DNA from: Taxillus chinensis
Lineage: Eukaryota > Streptophyta > Magnoliopsida > Santalales > Loranthaceae
Length of the DNA: 64,000 bases
NCBI GenBank assembly: GCA_023512835.1
Contig: CM042090.1
Coordinates: 5,115,826-5,179,825, forward strand
Direction: 5' to 3'
Positions 52,690-63,536 of this stretch are shown here, piece by piece; positions within the stretch are counted from its first letter, which is position 1, and every line of letters starts with the position of its first letter. Made by a program: the position numbers and the translations under genes. The notes beneath the pieces are model-generated. The model worked only from the letters and a program-made list of their open reading frames with translations. It searched no databases and had not been told where the DNA came from.

Positions 52690-53254
52690 CACCATCGGCA
52701 ACCTCATCGCTGCCAACTGACCCATCATCTCCCATTCCTTAATGGCACAATGGGCCACCACGGCCCTGCTCTTCCTACTCGGTCATCTGCCACCACATTA
52801 CCCTTCCTAGGGTATACATCATATCAAACCGAAACTGCTGCAGGTACTCCACCCACCGCCTCGCCTAAGGTTTAAGTCTCGTTGAGAGAAGATATATCGC
52901 AAGCTCTTGTGGTCCGTATACACCACAAACTTCTCCCTAAGGAGATAATGCTGCCAGCTCTTAAGTGCAAAGATCATTGCAGCCCAACTCCAAATCATGC
53001 GTGGGATAGCTCGCTCATGTGGTCTTAACCGCCTAGATCCGTAAGCAATCACCCGCCGAGTCCGCATCAACACACAACCAAGTCCCACCCCTGGAAGCAT
53101 CACAATACACCTCGAAAGACACACCCTCCCGTGGAAGAATCAAGATAGGTGCTAAGGTCAATCGTGCCTTTAGCTCCATGAAAGCACTCTCACACGCATC
53201 AAACCAAACGAAAGGAACTCCCTTCCTGGTCAGGTTCGTCATAGGAGCCGCCAA
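52690..53254 (-). pseudogene. Gyp-4 RNase H, broken
   Basis: Minus strand 53254-53033 and 53124-52819: [53 protein letters not shown] and HKSLRYIFSQRDLNL. It ends near EYLQ...DMMYT and is cut by Gyp-3 before the integrase. Confidence 0.8.
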
Positions 53255-53985
53255 CCCTGGAAAAATCCTCCACGAACCTCCGATAGTAGCCTACCAAACC
53301 AAGGAAGCTACGAATCTCAAACACATTCGTGGGCCTCTTCCATGACATGATTGCCTCAATCTTCTCGGGATCCACCGTGATACCCTCCGAAGATACCACA
53401 TGCCCCAAGAAGTGCACCTGTTGTAACCAGAAGTCATATTTCGTGAACTTCGCGTACAACCGATGCTCTCACAAGGTCTGCAACACAACCCGCAAATGCT
53501 TCTCATGCTCCCTCTTGGTCGCTGAATAGACCAAAATATCGTCGATGAACACCACAACGAACATATCTAAATATGGAGCAAACACCTGGTTCATCAATCC
53601 CATAAACACTTCTGGAGCATTCGTGAGCCCAAACGGCATCACAAGCCATTCATAATGCCCGTAACGACAACTAAACGCGGTCTTAGGGATATCGCCTCCC
53701 TAACCCTCAATGATGATATCCAGATCTCAAGTCTATCTTGGAAAACCATCTCGCACCTCGAAACCGATCGAACAGGTCATCGATCCTCGACAATGGATAC
53801 CTATTCTTCATCACCTGGTTCACTTCCGATAGCCTATACACAGGTCGAAGTGAACCATCCGCCTTCTTGGCGAACAACACCGGAGCACCCCACGGTGAGC
53901 TACTCCGCCTGATAAAGCCTCATGTTAATAAGTCATCTATCCGTCTCTTGAGCTCTCTAAGCTCTGCCGGTGCCATCCCGTAGGC
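53220..53985 (-). pseudogene. Gyp-4 reverse transcriptase, broken
   Basis: Minus strand: [76 protein letters not shown], then [20 protein letters not shown] and [18 protein letters not shown]. Frame changes lie near 53840, 53700 and 53470. Confidence 0.82.
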
Positions 53986-54415
53986 CACTAACCTGATCGG
54001 TGTTGTCCCCGGCAACAACTCGATCGAAAACTCTACCTCCCTCACGGGTGGCAACCGACCAAGTCCTTGGGAAACACATCCGAGAACCGATCTATAATGG
54101 GTGGCAAAACAGCCTTCCCCTCTCTCCTCCTGTCAACCAACGTCAAGCTGGCTAACCGGTGGGTCACATAACCTCACCCATGCCTCAAAGGTCCCAACCT
54201 GCATGCCTCCTTGGTCCACTCACCCACAAAGACACCCCGCGTGCCCCTGGTGTGAGGAACGTCACATGCCGTCGAAAACAATCAATCTTGGCCTCCACGG
54301 AGACCAACCAGTCCATACCCAGGATAACATCAAAATCATCTAACTCCATGACATACAAATCACACAACAAAGTTAACGCCCCCAAGTGTTACCTGACAAG
54401 CACTCTGAGATACTC

Positions 54416-54886
54416 TCAAATATCACAATTCCACCCAAAAGTGAAGCAACTATCAGAGACCGACTCACTGTCTCCCCGGTCTAACTCTAATCCAACCACC
54501 GTAGCATACGAAATAAAAGAATGGGTAGCACCGGTATCAATCAAAACTGAACAAATAGTATGAGAAATGATGATGGTACCTCTCACCACCGAAGGCCTTG
54601 CTCCTGCCTCGTCCACCGGTGGAACCTCTGCCTCTCTCTTGGTGAGGGCATAAGTCCTCCCTCGTGGTCCACTGCCACTAGCCTGGCCTATTGGGGCCTT
54701 GCCCCGCCGATCAACATGACCTGTGCCTCCCGCCGAGGCCGCCGCACCGCAGGTTGCGTCTGCGTGCTCGTGCCGACGGCACCGACCTCGAGATGGAGCC
54801 CCACTCCTCGTCCTCGCTTCTCTCGGATGAGGGCCTACACCGCTGGTCGAGCTAAGGGTAACACATTCCCTAGCTCCATGCCCCAC
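54416..54886 (-). pseudogene. Gyp-4 aspartic protease region
   Basis: Minus strand, 156 open codons. The start (MGHGARECVTLS) looks like the end of a zinc knuckle. A Gly/Arg-rich linker follows, then RPSVVRGTIIISHTICSVLI and DTGATHSFIS (catalytic Asp). The VILGMDWLVSVEAKIDC block follows in another frame at 54340-54290. Confidence 0.8.
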
Positions 54887-55945
54887 TTTCCCGTATCGAG
54901 CAGGTCATCTTTTTCCTTGGGCGGTCTCTCGAGACATGCCCGGTCAAACCACAACTCCAACAGGTCCCTGGCCTCCTGCTGGCTGACCTCTCCCGAGGGT
55001 CCCACCGCCTGGCTGGAAACCCTCTCGCACCTGCCTCCTCTCAGCCGAGGAGCACCGCTCTCCCCACTCTGTCTCTTCTTGCCTTGAACTCGCCGAACCG
55101 CCCGGCCTCTCGGGCTCTGGCCGATCCCGACCTCGCTCATAATGAGCGCCTTGTCGACCGCCTCCCGGTAGCTGGTCAATCGCATCGGTTCTAGTTGTCT
55201 TTTCGAGAGATGGCCTCAAGCCCCGAATGAAGTCCTGCGTCTTCCGGCCTTCTTTTTCCCAAGCCTCCGGAGCAAACTGCCCCAAATCCGTGAAGGCCGC
55301 ACATACTCCCTCACAGTCATGCTACCCCGCACAAGCTCATAATACTCTCTACGTCGAACATACCGCAGCGAGCCGGGAAAATACTCCCCAAAGAAGCGCT
55401 CAACAAACTCTCTCCAGCTCAACTCGATCGCCATGGACAGCTCTAGTGGATTCCCACCACCTACGTGGGATACCCACGATAGATAGTGCGCGCCACGCAC
55501 ACCCGCTCCTCATCTGGTACCCCAATCATCTCAAAGATGTCCTCTATCCATCTAATCCGGTCCTCGGTTACCTCTGGCCGTGAACCATCCTCAAAAGTCC
55601 TGGGTGCATGTTTCAAAAACGTGCAGCCCAATCCACTCCTCGTCGTGCCGGCTCTATCACGACCTCCTGGCCGGTGCACATCCTGCACCACCCTCGCCTC
55701 CGGCTGCTGAGGTTGTGGTGGTTGCTAAGGCTGCTGTTGCCTCTTCAGCTCATCCACCTCTCTCGCCATATCCCTCATCGAGCCCCGCATACCCCGCATG
55801 GCCTCCCTGCAACCGAATCAACACCCGAGCCAAATCAGGTCCCACAACGGGAGCCGACGGTCTCTACCCTGGGCTCTATTGCCCCGACTCTATCGTGGGC
55901 TCCTACCGGGCCTTGGCCTCGGACAGCTCTCTTCGGTGGTGCCAT
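54887..55945 (-). pseudogene. Gyp-4 gag, broken
   Basis: ATG 55945 (MAPPKRAVRGQGPVG). Fragments in changing frames follow: FEDGSRPEVTEDRIRWIEDI and FEMIGVPDEERV (55590-55500), ELSWREFVERFFGEYFPGSL and VRGSMTVREYV (55420-55310), and a Gly/Arg-rich tail. This is the gag core of the Gyp-6 family (WVKWTEDIFELIQVPEEAKV there). The many frame breaks show an old copy. Confidence 0.78.
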
Positions 55946-56375
55946 CACACCGGCCACAACAACAAACAACAAACGATCAATAACACAAACAGCCATCAAA
56001 GGCACAACCGACTTATAGGTTCTCACCACACGACCCGTAGGTCCATACCATGCATATAGCATCGTGTCACCCCTCAGGGTACCCCACAATCAAGTCCTGG
56101 CTCTCACGGCCACGTGCCATCCTGGCACCACATGCAAGCACATCACACACAAAGACAATCTAGTGCCCTATATGCACACAATCATACCACTAGCAATGCA
56201 CCCTATGTATGCTCATAGGATGATCTAACCGACACCAACATAACCTAGAATACCTGTAAGGACTGCGTTGATAAGGCGCCCTCCCTACAGTTTTCCAAGT
56301 CACATGGAATCAATTAACCACCCCTCACTAACCTAGGTCCGCTAGACCATGCTCCCGATCTCGACGAACGGATAT
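55946..56375 (-). other. Gyp-4 leader and degenerate primer site
   Basis: Untranslated leader of the Gyp-6 type. On the minus strand GATCGGGAGCATGGTCTAGC near 56340-56365 stands where Gyp-6 has TATCAGAGCATGGTTTAG, a decayed tRNA-Met site. No LTR end (GTGACA) is found beyond it. Confidence 0.65.
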
Positions 56376-57272
56376 TTCGTGAGCGAAACCCAAGTGAGGA
56401 TTAAGCTACTGTCGTTTAAATCCCTTCTCAAAATATTAATTCCCTTAACTAATGCTAAATAGAATAGCGACAAGAAAGGGATCGATCCCACAGAGATTAC
56501 CAAGTTATCTAGCTTTAACTCAAATCACCAAATTAATCTTGCTTAAAACAATGTCTCGGCAAACAAAATTGTGTTTTAAAATTACTTTACTGAAAACAGA
56601 ATTACAATTAACATAACTAAAAACGTTGGATTTAGAATCAAGGATTAAGGCATCTAGGGTCACAATTTCACCTCCCTATGTTATCTCTAATTGGTTCATG
56701 GTATTAGGGTTGTCGATTGAAAACATGCTAAACATAAGCCAAGGACAACGAATGGTCATTGAGGTCCTTTTAAGAGTTGTATGCCAGAATGGTCATTTAA
56801 ACACATAAACATGCAAAGCCAATAAATCATACTTGCAAAATGAAAATGATCACACCAATTACAAATAAGTTATGAATCTCAATCCGCCCTGGACTAGGGC
56901 TAAGAATACCAAGGTGTACATCCAAAGATAGAAATTAAGAACAGATTCATAAAACATGCAAAACTCAATCATCCAAACCCAATATTCATAAACACAAAAA
57001 AGCAACAAGGGGGCTACATTGCTCCCTAGATTATAAGAACTACTCACGCATGATTACAAGCAAAACCATAGCAGTAAAGCTAAACATTTTCTTCTAATCC
57101 ACGCGCGTAACAAGGGTTCAAATCCAGGCTCCCAAATCCGCGACGGTGGTGACTGCGACGATCGCGACGGCTGCTCTCCTAGGTCAAGGAGCAGCCTCCA
57201 AGTCGTGAAGCCTCTCTCTCCCTCTAAAAACGTGTAGGGGGTCTAAGTTACATAGCATGGGGCGTGGAGCCT

Positions 57273-57342
57273 CTATTTATAGAGGTTGGATGGGCCTTGA
57301 GGTGTGTACCCTAGCCCATCCATCAAAACGATGCGTTTTGAT
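57273..57342 (-). promoter_or_regulatory. Gyp-5 LTR core promoter: palindrome and TATA box
   Basis: On the minus strand a palindrome with arms ATCAAAACG and CGTTTTGAT (57342-57322) is followed 41 bp later by TATAAATAG (57281-57273), itself inside a CCTCTATAAATAGAGG dyad. The arms equal those in the Tekay-type LTRs. Confidence 0.65.
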
Positions 57343-57465
57343 AAGTGACACTCCACACTTTAAAATCTTTATCTTTCATCCACAATTTGGACATGGGCCT
57401 TAGGAACAAATGATCAAACATAGAAAAACGATAGGATCGGTCCAAAAATATCTCTGCACGTCGTT

Positions 57466-57594
57466 TGCACGTGATATGGTGAATTCACGTACAGTTCCAA
57501 ATCAGCTCAAACTTCTCCCCAAGCTTCCTTGCATCCCGTAGAGGCCCGAGAAGCAAAAATAGGCTTGCACGTGAAATGGGTGAATTCACGTGCA
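57466..57594 (-). promoter_or_regulatory. Paired dyad G-boxes in Gyp-5 LTR
   Basis: Two inverted-repeat G-box elements: 57566-57594 (TGCACGTGAA...TTCACGTGCA) and 57466-57493 (TGCACGTGAT...TTCACGTACA, one half decayed). Spacing and flanks match the solo LTR at 13098-13228 when read in element orientation. Confidence 0.7.
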
Positions 57595-57864
57595 GCTCCA
57601 AATGCTTTGAAATTTCTGTGGTAGGTAGAGGACATCATTCTAAGCAACTTTTGTTCTTGCATGCCAATTGTTTGAGGCCATCTACTATATCAAAAGTAAG
57701 CTCCAAAATCTCTTAAAACAGACTTAAAAACGCATGTATTTGCAAATAGCATCTTCCTAGGGGTTAGAGCAAATATATATGATATATGAAGCAATAAGGA
57801 TCTAATCATGCTCTTAAAAATCCTAAATAAACACTAGAATAACGGTATAAAATGCACGTTATCA

Positions 57865-58470
57865 AATACACCACACTTGAACCACTGTTTGTCCTCAAGC
57901 AAAAACATACAAGCATGCAAAAATAAAATAAACACGCAGCCAAATGGAAGAAAAAATAAAAGAACAATCAAGGAGAATCATGGTTTCCTAAGCATGCAAC
58001 TCTATCATGATGAAATGTGAATTTAAGCATCAAAATGAGTCATAACTTAGTTCATTCATGTCCATATCCCTTGTCCAACAACCATGCAATATCACCACTT
58101 AAATTTCGAGATATGAGCAAGCAATCAATGATAAAATAGCACCTAGTTTCCCTTTAAGTTCTTACCAAGGATAAGCAACCTCACTCAAATATAATAATTC
58201 TCAAGCCCAATACCTATCAATGAACAATGGATGGAAAACTCTATCTCTACACTAGCCATCACTTATTGATTAAGTACTTGCCAAGCAATCATGAGAGTTC
58301 CCTATTGTGCTCATAAAAAAAACACACCCTCTATTCTACTTTATTTGAACTCACACTCTAGTCTACTAACCGAATAAACAAAACATGAGTCAAAGAATTG
58401 AGCTCAACATTCTTAAAACAAAACACAATTTAGCCAATGTGGCTTCACAACTAAATAATCACACATGAGC
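57865..58470 (-). other. Gyp-5 3' untranslated region
   Basis: About 600 bp, AT-rich, no gene. The tract next to the LTR (AAGTGTGGTGTATT on the minus strand) is in the polypurine position. Many CAAT/ATGAG words, no regular repeat. Confidence 0.65.
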
Positions 58471-58474
58471 ATCA

Positions 58475-59035
58475 AGTCGGTGTGGTAGGCTAAAGACTTC
58501 CTATGAGTGACACCATACTTGTTCAATAATTTATCAAACAATTTGTTGCGAAATGACTACCCTCATCATCGATTATAGCCCTTGGTGTCCCAAAACGGCT
58601 AAAGATGTTCCTAGTAAGGAAGTGAGTCACGACCTTAGCATCATTCACTCTAGTAGGAATAGCTTCTACCCACTTAGACACATAATCCACAGCAAGCAAA
58701 ATGTATGAATACCCATCGGAATTGGGGAATGGCCCCATAAAATCAATGCCCCAAATGTCAAAAATTTCAACTGGAAGGATTCCAGGTTAAGGGCATCTCA
58801 TTTTTCCTAGACAGACCACCTACCCTTTGACATCTATCACACTTTTTGATGTGGACATAGGTGTCTTTCACCATATGAGGCCAATAAAAGCCACACCGCA
58901 AGATTTTAGCCACAGTTCTTTGCACCCCAAAGTGGCCCCCATAATGTGATGAATGACAATGGTATATTATGTCATCTATCTCCTCCTCAAGGACACACCT
59001 TCTAATAATTTGGTCGAACACCTCCTATAAAGAAT
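58475..59035 (-). pseudogene. Gyp-5 integrase, truncated
   Basis: Minus strand. 59021-58767 has the zinc domain (YHCHSSHYGGHFGVQRTVAK, CGFYWPHMVKDTY, CDRCQRVG). 58738-58523 has the core start ([20 protein letters not shown], second Asp in [10 protein letters not shown]). The frame then reads [17 protein letters not shown] near 58500 and loses similarity, so the Glu-bearing half is deleted. Confidence 0.82.
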
Positions 59036-59083
59036 TGGGTCTTCCCAAATGAATTTCTTAGCATCCACTAACAATTTCTTTCT

Positions 59084-59530
59084 CTAGTGGTAGTCTAACT
59101 GCTTGGGTATGAACCCAGTGGCTAAATAATTTGCTATGTCAGCAAACCAAGGAAGATGATGCACCTCAAACAACTTCTCATCAGGAAAGTCATCTACAAT
59201 GGGTAGAGACTTAGGTGCATTCTCCACACGGGAGAGGTGATCAGCCATAGAATTTAGGGCTCCCTTTGTGTCTCTAATTTCAAGGTCAAATTCCTGTAAG
59301 AGGAGAACCCACCTAATCAAGCGTGGCTTAGCTTCTTTTTTAGCAAACAAATATTTCAATGCAACATGATCAGTATAAACAATGACTTTAGACCCAAAAA
59401 GGTAGGGTCTAAACTTGTTGCAGCCATAAACCACGGCTAGCAACTCTTTCTCAGTGGTGGTATAGTTCTGTTGAGCATCATCTAAGGTCTTACTAGCATA
59501 GTAAATGACCCTAAACACCTTTTTTCTCGC
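59084..59530 (-). pseudogene. Gyp-5 RNase H
   Basis: Open minus-strand stretch: [75 protein letters not shown] and NSMADHLSR. The core catalytic residues are visible. It is separated from RT by a frame break near 59530-59660. Confidence 0.84.
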
Positions 59531-59657
59531 CTTTGCCCTAAGACTACCCCCACAGCATAATCACTCGCATCACACATTAGCTCAAAAGGCTGAGCCCAGT
59601 CAGGTGTGACTATAACAGGTGCAGTGACTAACTTACCCTTGAGGATGTTGAAAGCTT

Positions 59658-60470
59658 CTAAGCAACTGCATTAAACTCAAAGCTTGTGTCTTTTTCTAAC
59701 AACCTACTCATGGGTTTTACAATTTTTGAGAAGTCCTTAATGAATCTCCTATAAAAGCCAGCATGGCCAAGGAACCTTCTCACTCCTTTTTCATTGGTTG
59801 GAGGTGGCAGAGTCTCAATAGTGGAGATTTTTGCCTTGTCTACCTCCATACCATGTGCAAGACACCTTGTGCCCTAGAACTATCCCCTCGGTTACCATGA
59901 AATGGCATTTCTCCCAATTTAGGACTAGTTCCTTCTCCTCACATCTCTCTAAAACCAAATCTAGATTTTTCAAGCACTGTTGGTAGGAGGAACCAAACAC
60001 CGAAAAGTCATCCATGAAGACCTCCATGATCTCCTCAACCAAACCCTGAAAAATGGCCACCATACACCTTTGAAAGGTGGGAGGGGCATTACAAAGCCCA
60101 AATGGCATTCTCCTAAATGCAAAAGTGCCAAAAAGGCACATGAAGGTGGTCATTTCTTGGTCCTCGGGCTTAACCATGATCCGATTATACCCGGAATAGC
60201 CATCTAAAAAGCAAGAGTGACTATAGCCAGCTAACCTATCCAACATTTGGTCAATGAAAGGAAGAGGAAAATGATCCTTCCTAGTAGCCTTGTTCTCGCT
60301 TTCTATAGTCAACACACACTCTCCACCCTTGTCATAGTGCGAGATGTGATCAATTCATTTTTCTCATTTTTAATCAAGGTCATGCCCCCTTTCTTGGGCA
60401 CAACATGCAATGGACTCACCCACTCACTATCGGAAATAGCATAAATTATACCCGCATTTTTCCATTTTAA
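59658..60470 (-). pseudogene. Gyp-5 reverse transcriptase, broken
   Basis: Minus strand 60315-59815 is open: KDHFPLPFIDQMLDRLAGYS, GYSGYNRIMVKPEDQEMTTF, MPFGLCNAPPTFQRCM, catalytic EVFMDDFSVFG and CHFMVTEGIVLGHKVS. It continues at 59849-59658 (PPTNEKGVRRFLGHAGFYRR). The fingers region (SPLHVVPKKGG at 60420-60385) is out of frame. Confidence 0.84.
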
Positions 60471-60520
60471 AATTTCTTTCTAACAACTTCTTTCATGGCA
60501 GGTTTAATCTTCTTTGTCTT

Positions 60521-61045
60521 TCAAGCAGTGGGTTTAAAATCATCATTCATCAAAATTTTATGCATACAAATCCCTGGACTAATACCCCTAATGTCTTCAA
60601 TGTTCCATCCTAGGGCCTTTTTGTGTTTCCTAAGGACTTCTAGCAATTGAGTGCACTCCACATCATTCAAATTAGAAGCAACAATGACAGGGAATTGATT
60701 TGTAGAGTCTAGAAATTCGTACCTTAGGTGTCCAGGTAGCTCCTTCAGTTCTGGAGCTGGAGGCACGTCATCTTCTTTCTCCTCCTCAGCTTGCTCCAGA
60801 GAGTTTGTAGTTTGCTCATCTTCCTCAGCTGTCAAGTACATCTCTTCATCTTGTTGAGCTTCTATAAGCTGAAAGGCTCCATTAATGGTGGTGGTAATTT
60901 CTTCTGCCAAGTAGTCTTCCACCAATTCCTCAAGGTCTTCAACCCAAAGGCAGTCCTCCTCCTCTTGACCTTGCAAAGCCTTCCCCAAGTGGAAGACTAA
61001 GGTCTCCTCATTAATTCTCGAGTTAGCGCCCTTGAGCAACATCAA
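60521..61045 (-). pseudogene. Gyp-5 protease-RT linker, partial
   Basis: Minus strand, 174 open codons: an acidic Glu-rich stretch, then LKELPGHLRYEFLDSTNQFP, VIVASNLNDVECTQLLEVLR and KHKKALGWNIEDIRGISPGI, which is the Athila lead-in to RT. The upstream part is cut by Gyp-6. Confidence 0.78.
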
Positions 61046-61074
61046 TCAATGCACAACCCGTTCCGAGAAACGGT

Positions 61075-63037
61075 TGTAAAGACCCGTACCCGTGAGCGGT
61101 GGAGTCGGGCCCCGAATAGAGGTTGGAATATTTATTTGGCGGTGTGACCTTCGCGTTAACTTTTCGAATTATTATTATTATTTTAATATGGTGATTTTAT
61201 TATTCTTTTTTTGAGCTCATTATTTGAATATTATTATGAATATTAATATAATTTAAGTATTTAATTATTATTGATGAAATTATCACGTTTATTTTTATTA
61301 AAATTATGGGAACACTTTAATGGAAATATTTTAGTATTTACACCATATTATCATTATTAGTAGAAATTCTATTATTATTATTATTTAACCTAATAATAGG
61401 AGAGTATAAAAGTGAACCTAGGGTGAAACCCTAGGCACGTTGTATGTCTGCGTAGAGCCTGGTGAGGGAGAAGCACGGGGTTGGGAGAAATAGTGTTTCA
61501 TTGATCATCCGAAGCTATACCCAAGGTAGGTGATTTCACCCCTCGTTATTCTATTTTCTTGAATGGAAGCTGTTAGAGATGATTTTTGGGTGTTTCTTTT
61601 TTTTTGTCTCATTCCCCGTATGTTGTCCACTCCTTATGCTCGTCGGACAAATTAGCATGGCCTGCTTGGATGAAATTCTCTTTGACCATCTGAACGTCTA
61701 ATGCAATCTATCAATTGCGATTCTATTATTATTTGTTATTAGGCCTTCGGTTGGGTCTCCTTGCGTGCAGCAGTTTTTCGTGTGTCGGGGCGAGGATTTT
61801 CGTGCGTCGAGGGCGAGGCCTAGTCGGGCGACGCTGAAAAAAAAAAAACAAAATGACAAGGGGAGAGGCCGGGTCGTGCGACGCAAGAAAAAAACAAACC
61901 AGGCTGTTCGTGGACAGCCTGGTCGATGGAAGGGCAGGGTCTGACAAGACCCTGCTGTGGACAGCGATGGGAGGGGCGGCGACTTGTGCCGCCCCCAGCA
62001 TAGCCGCCAGCCCTTTGGGTCGTGGGCCCTCCTGGGCCGGCTCTCTTGGGGCGCCCGCCTCTTGTTTGAGTAGAAATATAAATACACATATATACATAAA
62101 TATATATATATATATGTCATTCGTGACTATAGAAAACTCGTATTTAATAATCATGAGTGTGGATATGATTAAATTGGTAATTATTAAATTATGTATGTGT
62201 GTATTGCTTGTGGATATTGTTTAACTGGTGAAGTAAATATTCTGTAATGGTGTTACATGAAGTTTCTGACTGTTGAGGTAATTTCGTGATGAATTTGGTG
62301 AGTTAACCGTGGGTCCCACTTAGGGCTGGCAAGGGGCCATGGGTCCCCTATGTGGCTGGTTAACTCAGGTCCCATATGTGGCGGGTTGACGTTAGGAACA
62401 CCATGGGTCCCACATATGGCAGTTAGGTAGCAGCTGAAATTCCTGGAGTTGGTGGCGGAATTTCCATGGGTGTATGATTTGCCGGCGTGAGCCTTTCATG
62501 ATTCGAAATCTGATGTGATTTATTTGTAATTGGATGGAATTTTTTTTTTGTGTTGGAGTGACACTACACCGGCACATGCATTCACCGATCATACGATCCT
62601 AGGAATGTGAATAAAAGGATAGTGGAGTCGGGGAATTACCTCATCGGGCACTTGTGCTCACCCTACTTTATTTTTATTTTTCCTACAAGGTTATAGGGAA
62701 TAGCTGTTGAAGCCACAACGGAGCTAGGCGGGACCTCTTAATGTAGGATTCTCCTTTATGAATTTAACTATTTATTGGTTTGATTATTTGGTCATTTCCT
62801 TTCCGGACTTAGGTCCGTGATAATTGTACAAACTTGAATAGCTGGACTTTAGTAATATTGTTTGCAGACATTAATTAATGACTTGTATGTTGCATTGGAT
62901 TATTTGTAAGTACAATGCTACCCCCGCTGTAGTGTTGTACAAGGATTGAATCAGTCACCAACCCCTTGACCCCTGGAGGGGGGTGTGGGGAAGTCGCGTA
63001 CCTAGTCCTGTGGGTTTCAGGGTTTAGGGGCGTGACA
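61075..63037 (+). repeat. Gyp-6 5' LTR (1963 bp)
   Basis: Begins TGTAAAGACCCGTACCC and ends GGTTTAGGGGCGTGACA. TATAAAAG at 61405-61412 is a likely TATA box. ATT-rich microsatellites occur at 61165-61400, (TA)n at about 62100-62115, and an imperfect repeat of ATGGGTCCC...ATGTGGC words at 62310-62420. Several open frames inside (61698-62224) overlap low-complexity LTR sequence and are not genes. Confidence 0.88.
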
Positions 63038-63040
63038 AGT

Positions 63041-63052
63041 TGGTATCAGAGC
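63041..63052 (+). other. Gyp-6 primer-binding site
   Basis: TGGTATCAGAGC three bases after the LTR end, a perfect initiator-Met tRNA complement. Confidence 0.93.
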
Positions 63053-63536
63053 ATGGTTTAGTGGACCTAGGTTAGTGAGGGGTGGTTGATAGACACTTAG
63101 TAACTTGGAAGACTATAGGGAGGGCGCCTGATCAACGCAGTCCTTATACGTGTTTTGGGTTGACTGAGGGTTCATCAGATCATCCTAGGAAGCATTTGGG
63201 TTGGGTGCATACATGCTGCGTGACTGTGTGCATATCTAGGCACTAGAAATTATCTGCTAATGCTGCTTTAATGATGTGCTTGTATTGATTTTACTGTTGG
63301 CTATCTGTGGTTTGTTTTTCTTGGGTGATTGACTGTGCTTAAATTGACAATGTAATTGTGCTAATTAAAACCTAAGGAGTCTAAGTAAATAACCACATGA
63401 TTTGGTAAATAGAATATGGGCTTAGAGACCTCATTATTTGTGTGGCGGACTTGGTTCAATCTATTGATTTAAATAATTTGGTTGTTTGACTAGTGCGCAG
63501 TAGTTAATAGATATTGTTGATATGTGTTGGTGCAGA
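63053..63536 (+). other. Gyp-6 leader
   Basis: Untranslated. GTGGACCTAGGTTAGTGAGG and GATCAACGCAGTCC match the Gyp-4 leader. No ORF of note before the gag ATG. Confidence 0.75.

Larger units (their letters stand above)
52674..56375 (-). mobile_element. Gyp-4: Tekay-like gypsy element, both ends missing
   Basis: Minus-strand order: leader, gag, protease, RT and RNase H, then interrupted at 52673 by Gyp-3. Integrase and LTRs are absent from the window. The leader (GATCAACGCAGTCC counterpart at 56260-56280, AGGTTAGTGAGGGGTGG at 56318-56340) matches that of Gyp-6, and the two gag starts agree (MAPPKRA and MAPKTRA). Confidence 0.82.
56376..57864 (-). repeat. Gyp-5 3' LTR (about 1.49 kb, left boundary uncertain by about 40 bp)
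   Basis: On the minus strand it starts TGATAACGTGCATTTTATAC at 57864. It contains the G-box module, a palindrome (57322-57342), TATAAATAG (57273-57281), and the GGGATCGATCCC word at 56488-56499 (TCTGTGGGATCGATCCCTTT in context). The other end is somewhere in 56376-56408 and cannot be fixed because the 5' LTR is not in the window. Confidence 0.72.
56376..61074 (-). mobile_element. Gyp-5: Athila-like gypsy element, 5' part missing
   Basis: Minus-strand order: protease-RT linker, RT, RNase H, integrase (cut), untranslated 3' region, polypurine-like tract and 3' LTR. The LTR start TGATAACGTGC, the GGGATCGATCCC word in the LTR, the FMDD-type RT and the [17 protein letters not shown]ase H are Athila/Tat features. 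Gyp-6 begins at 61075 inside its coding part, so the missing 5' half may lie beyond Gyp-6. Confidence 0.83.

Noticed and set aside
61698..62224. Several overlapping open frames on both strands in the Gyp-6 LTR
   Set aside because: They overlap one another in different frames, include (TA)n and A-run sequence, and match no family; chance frames in an LTR.
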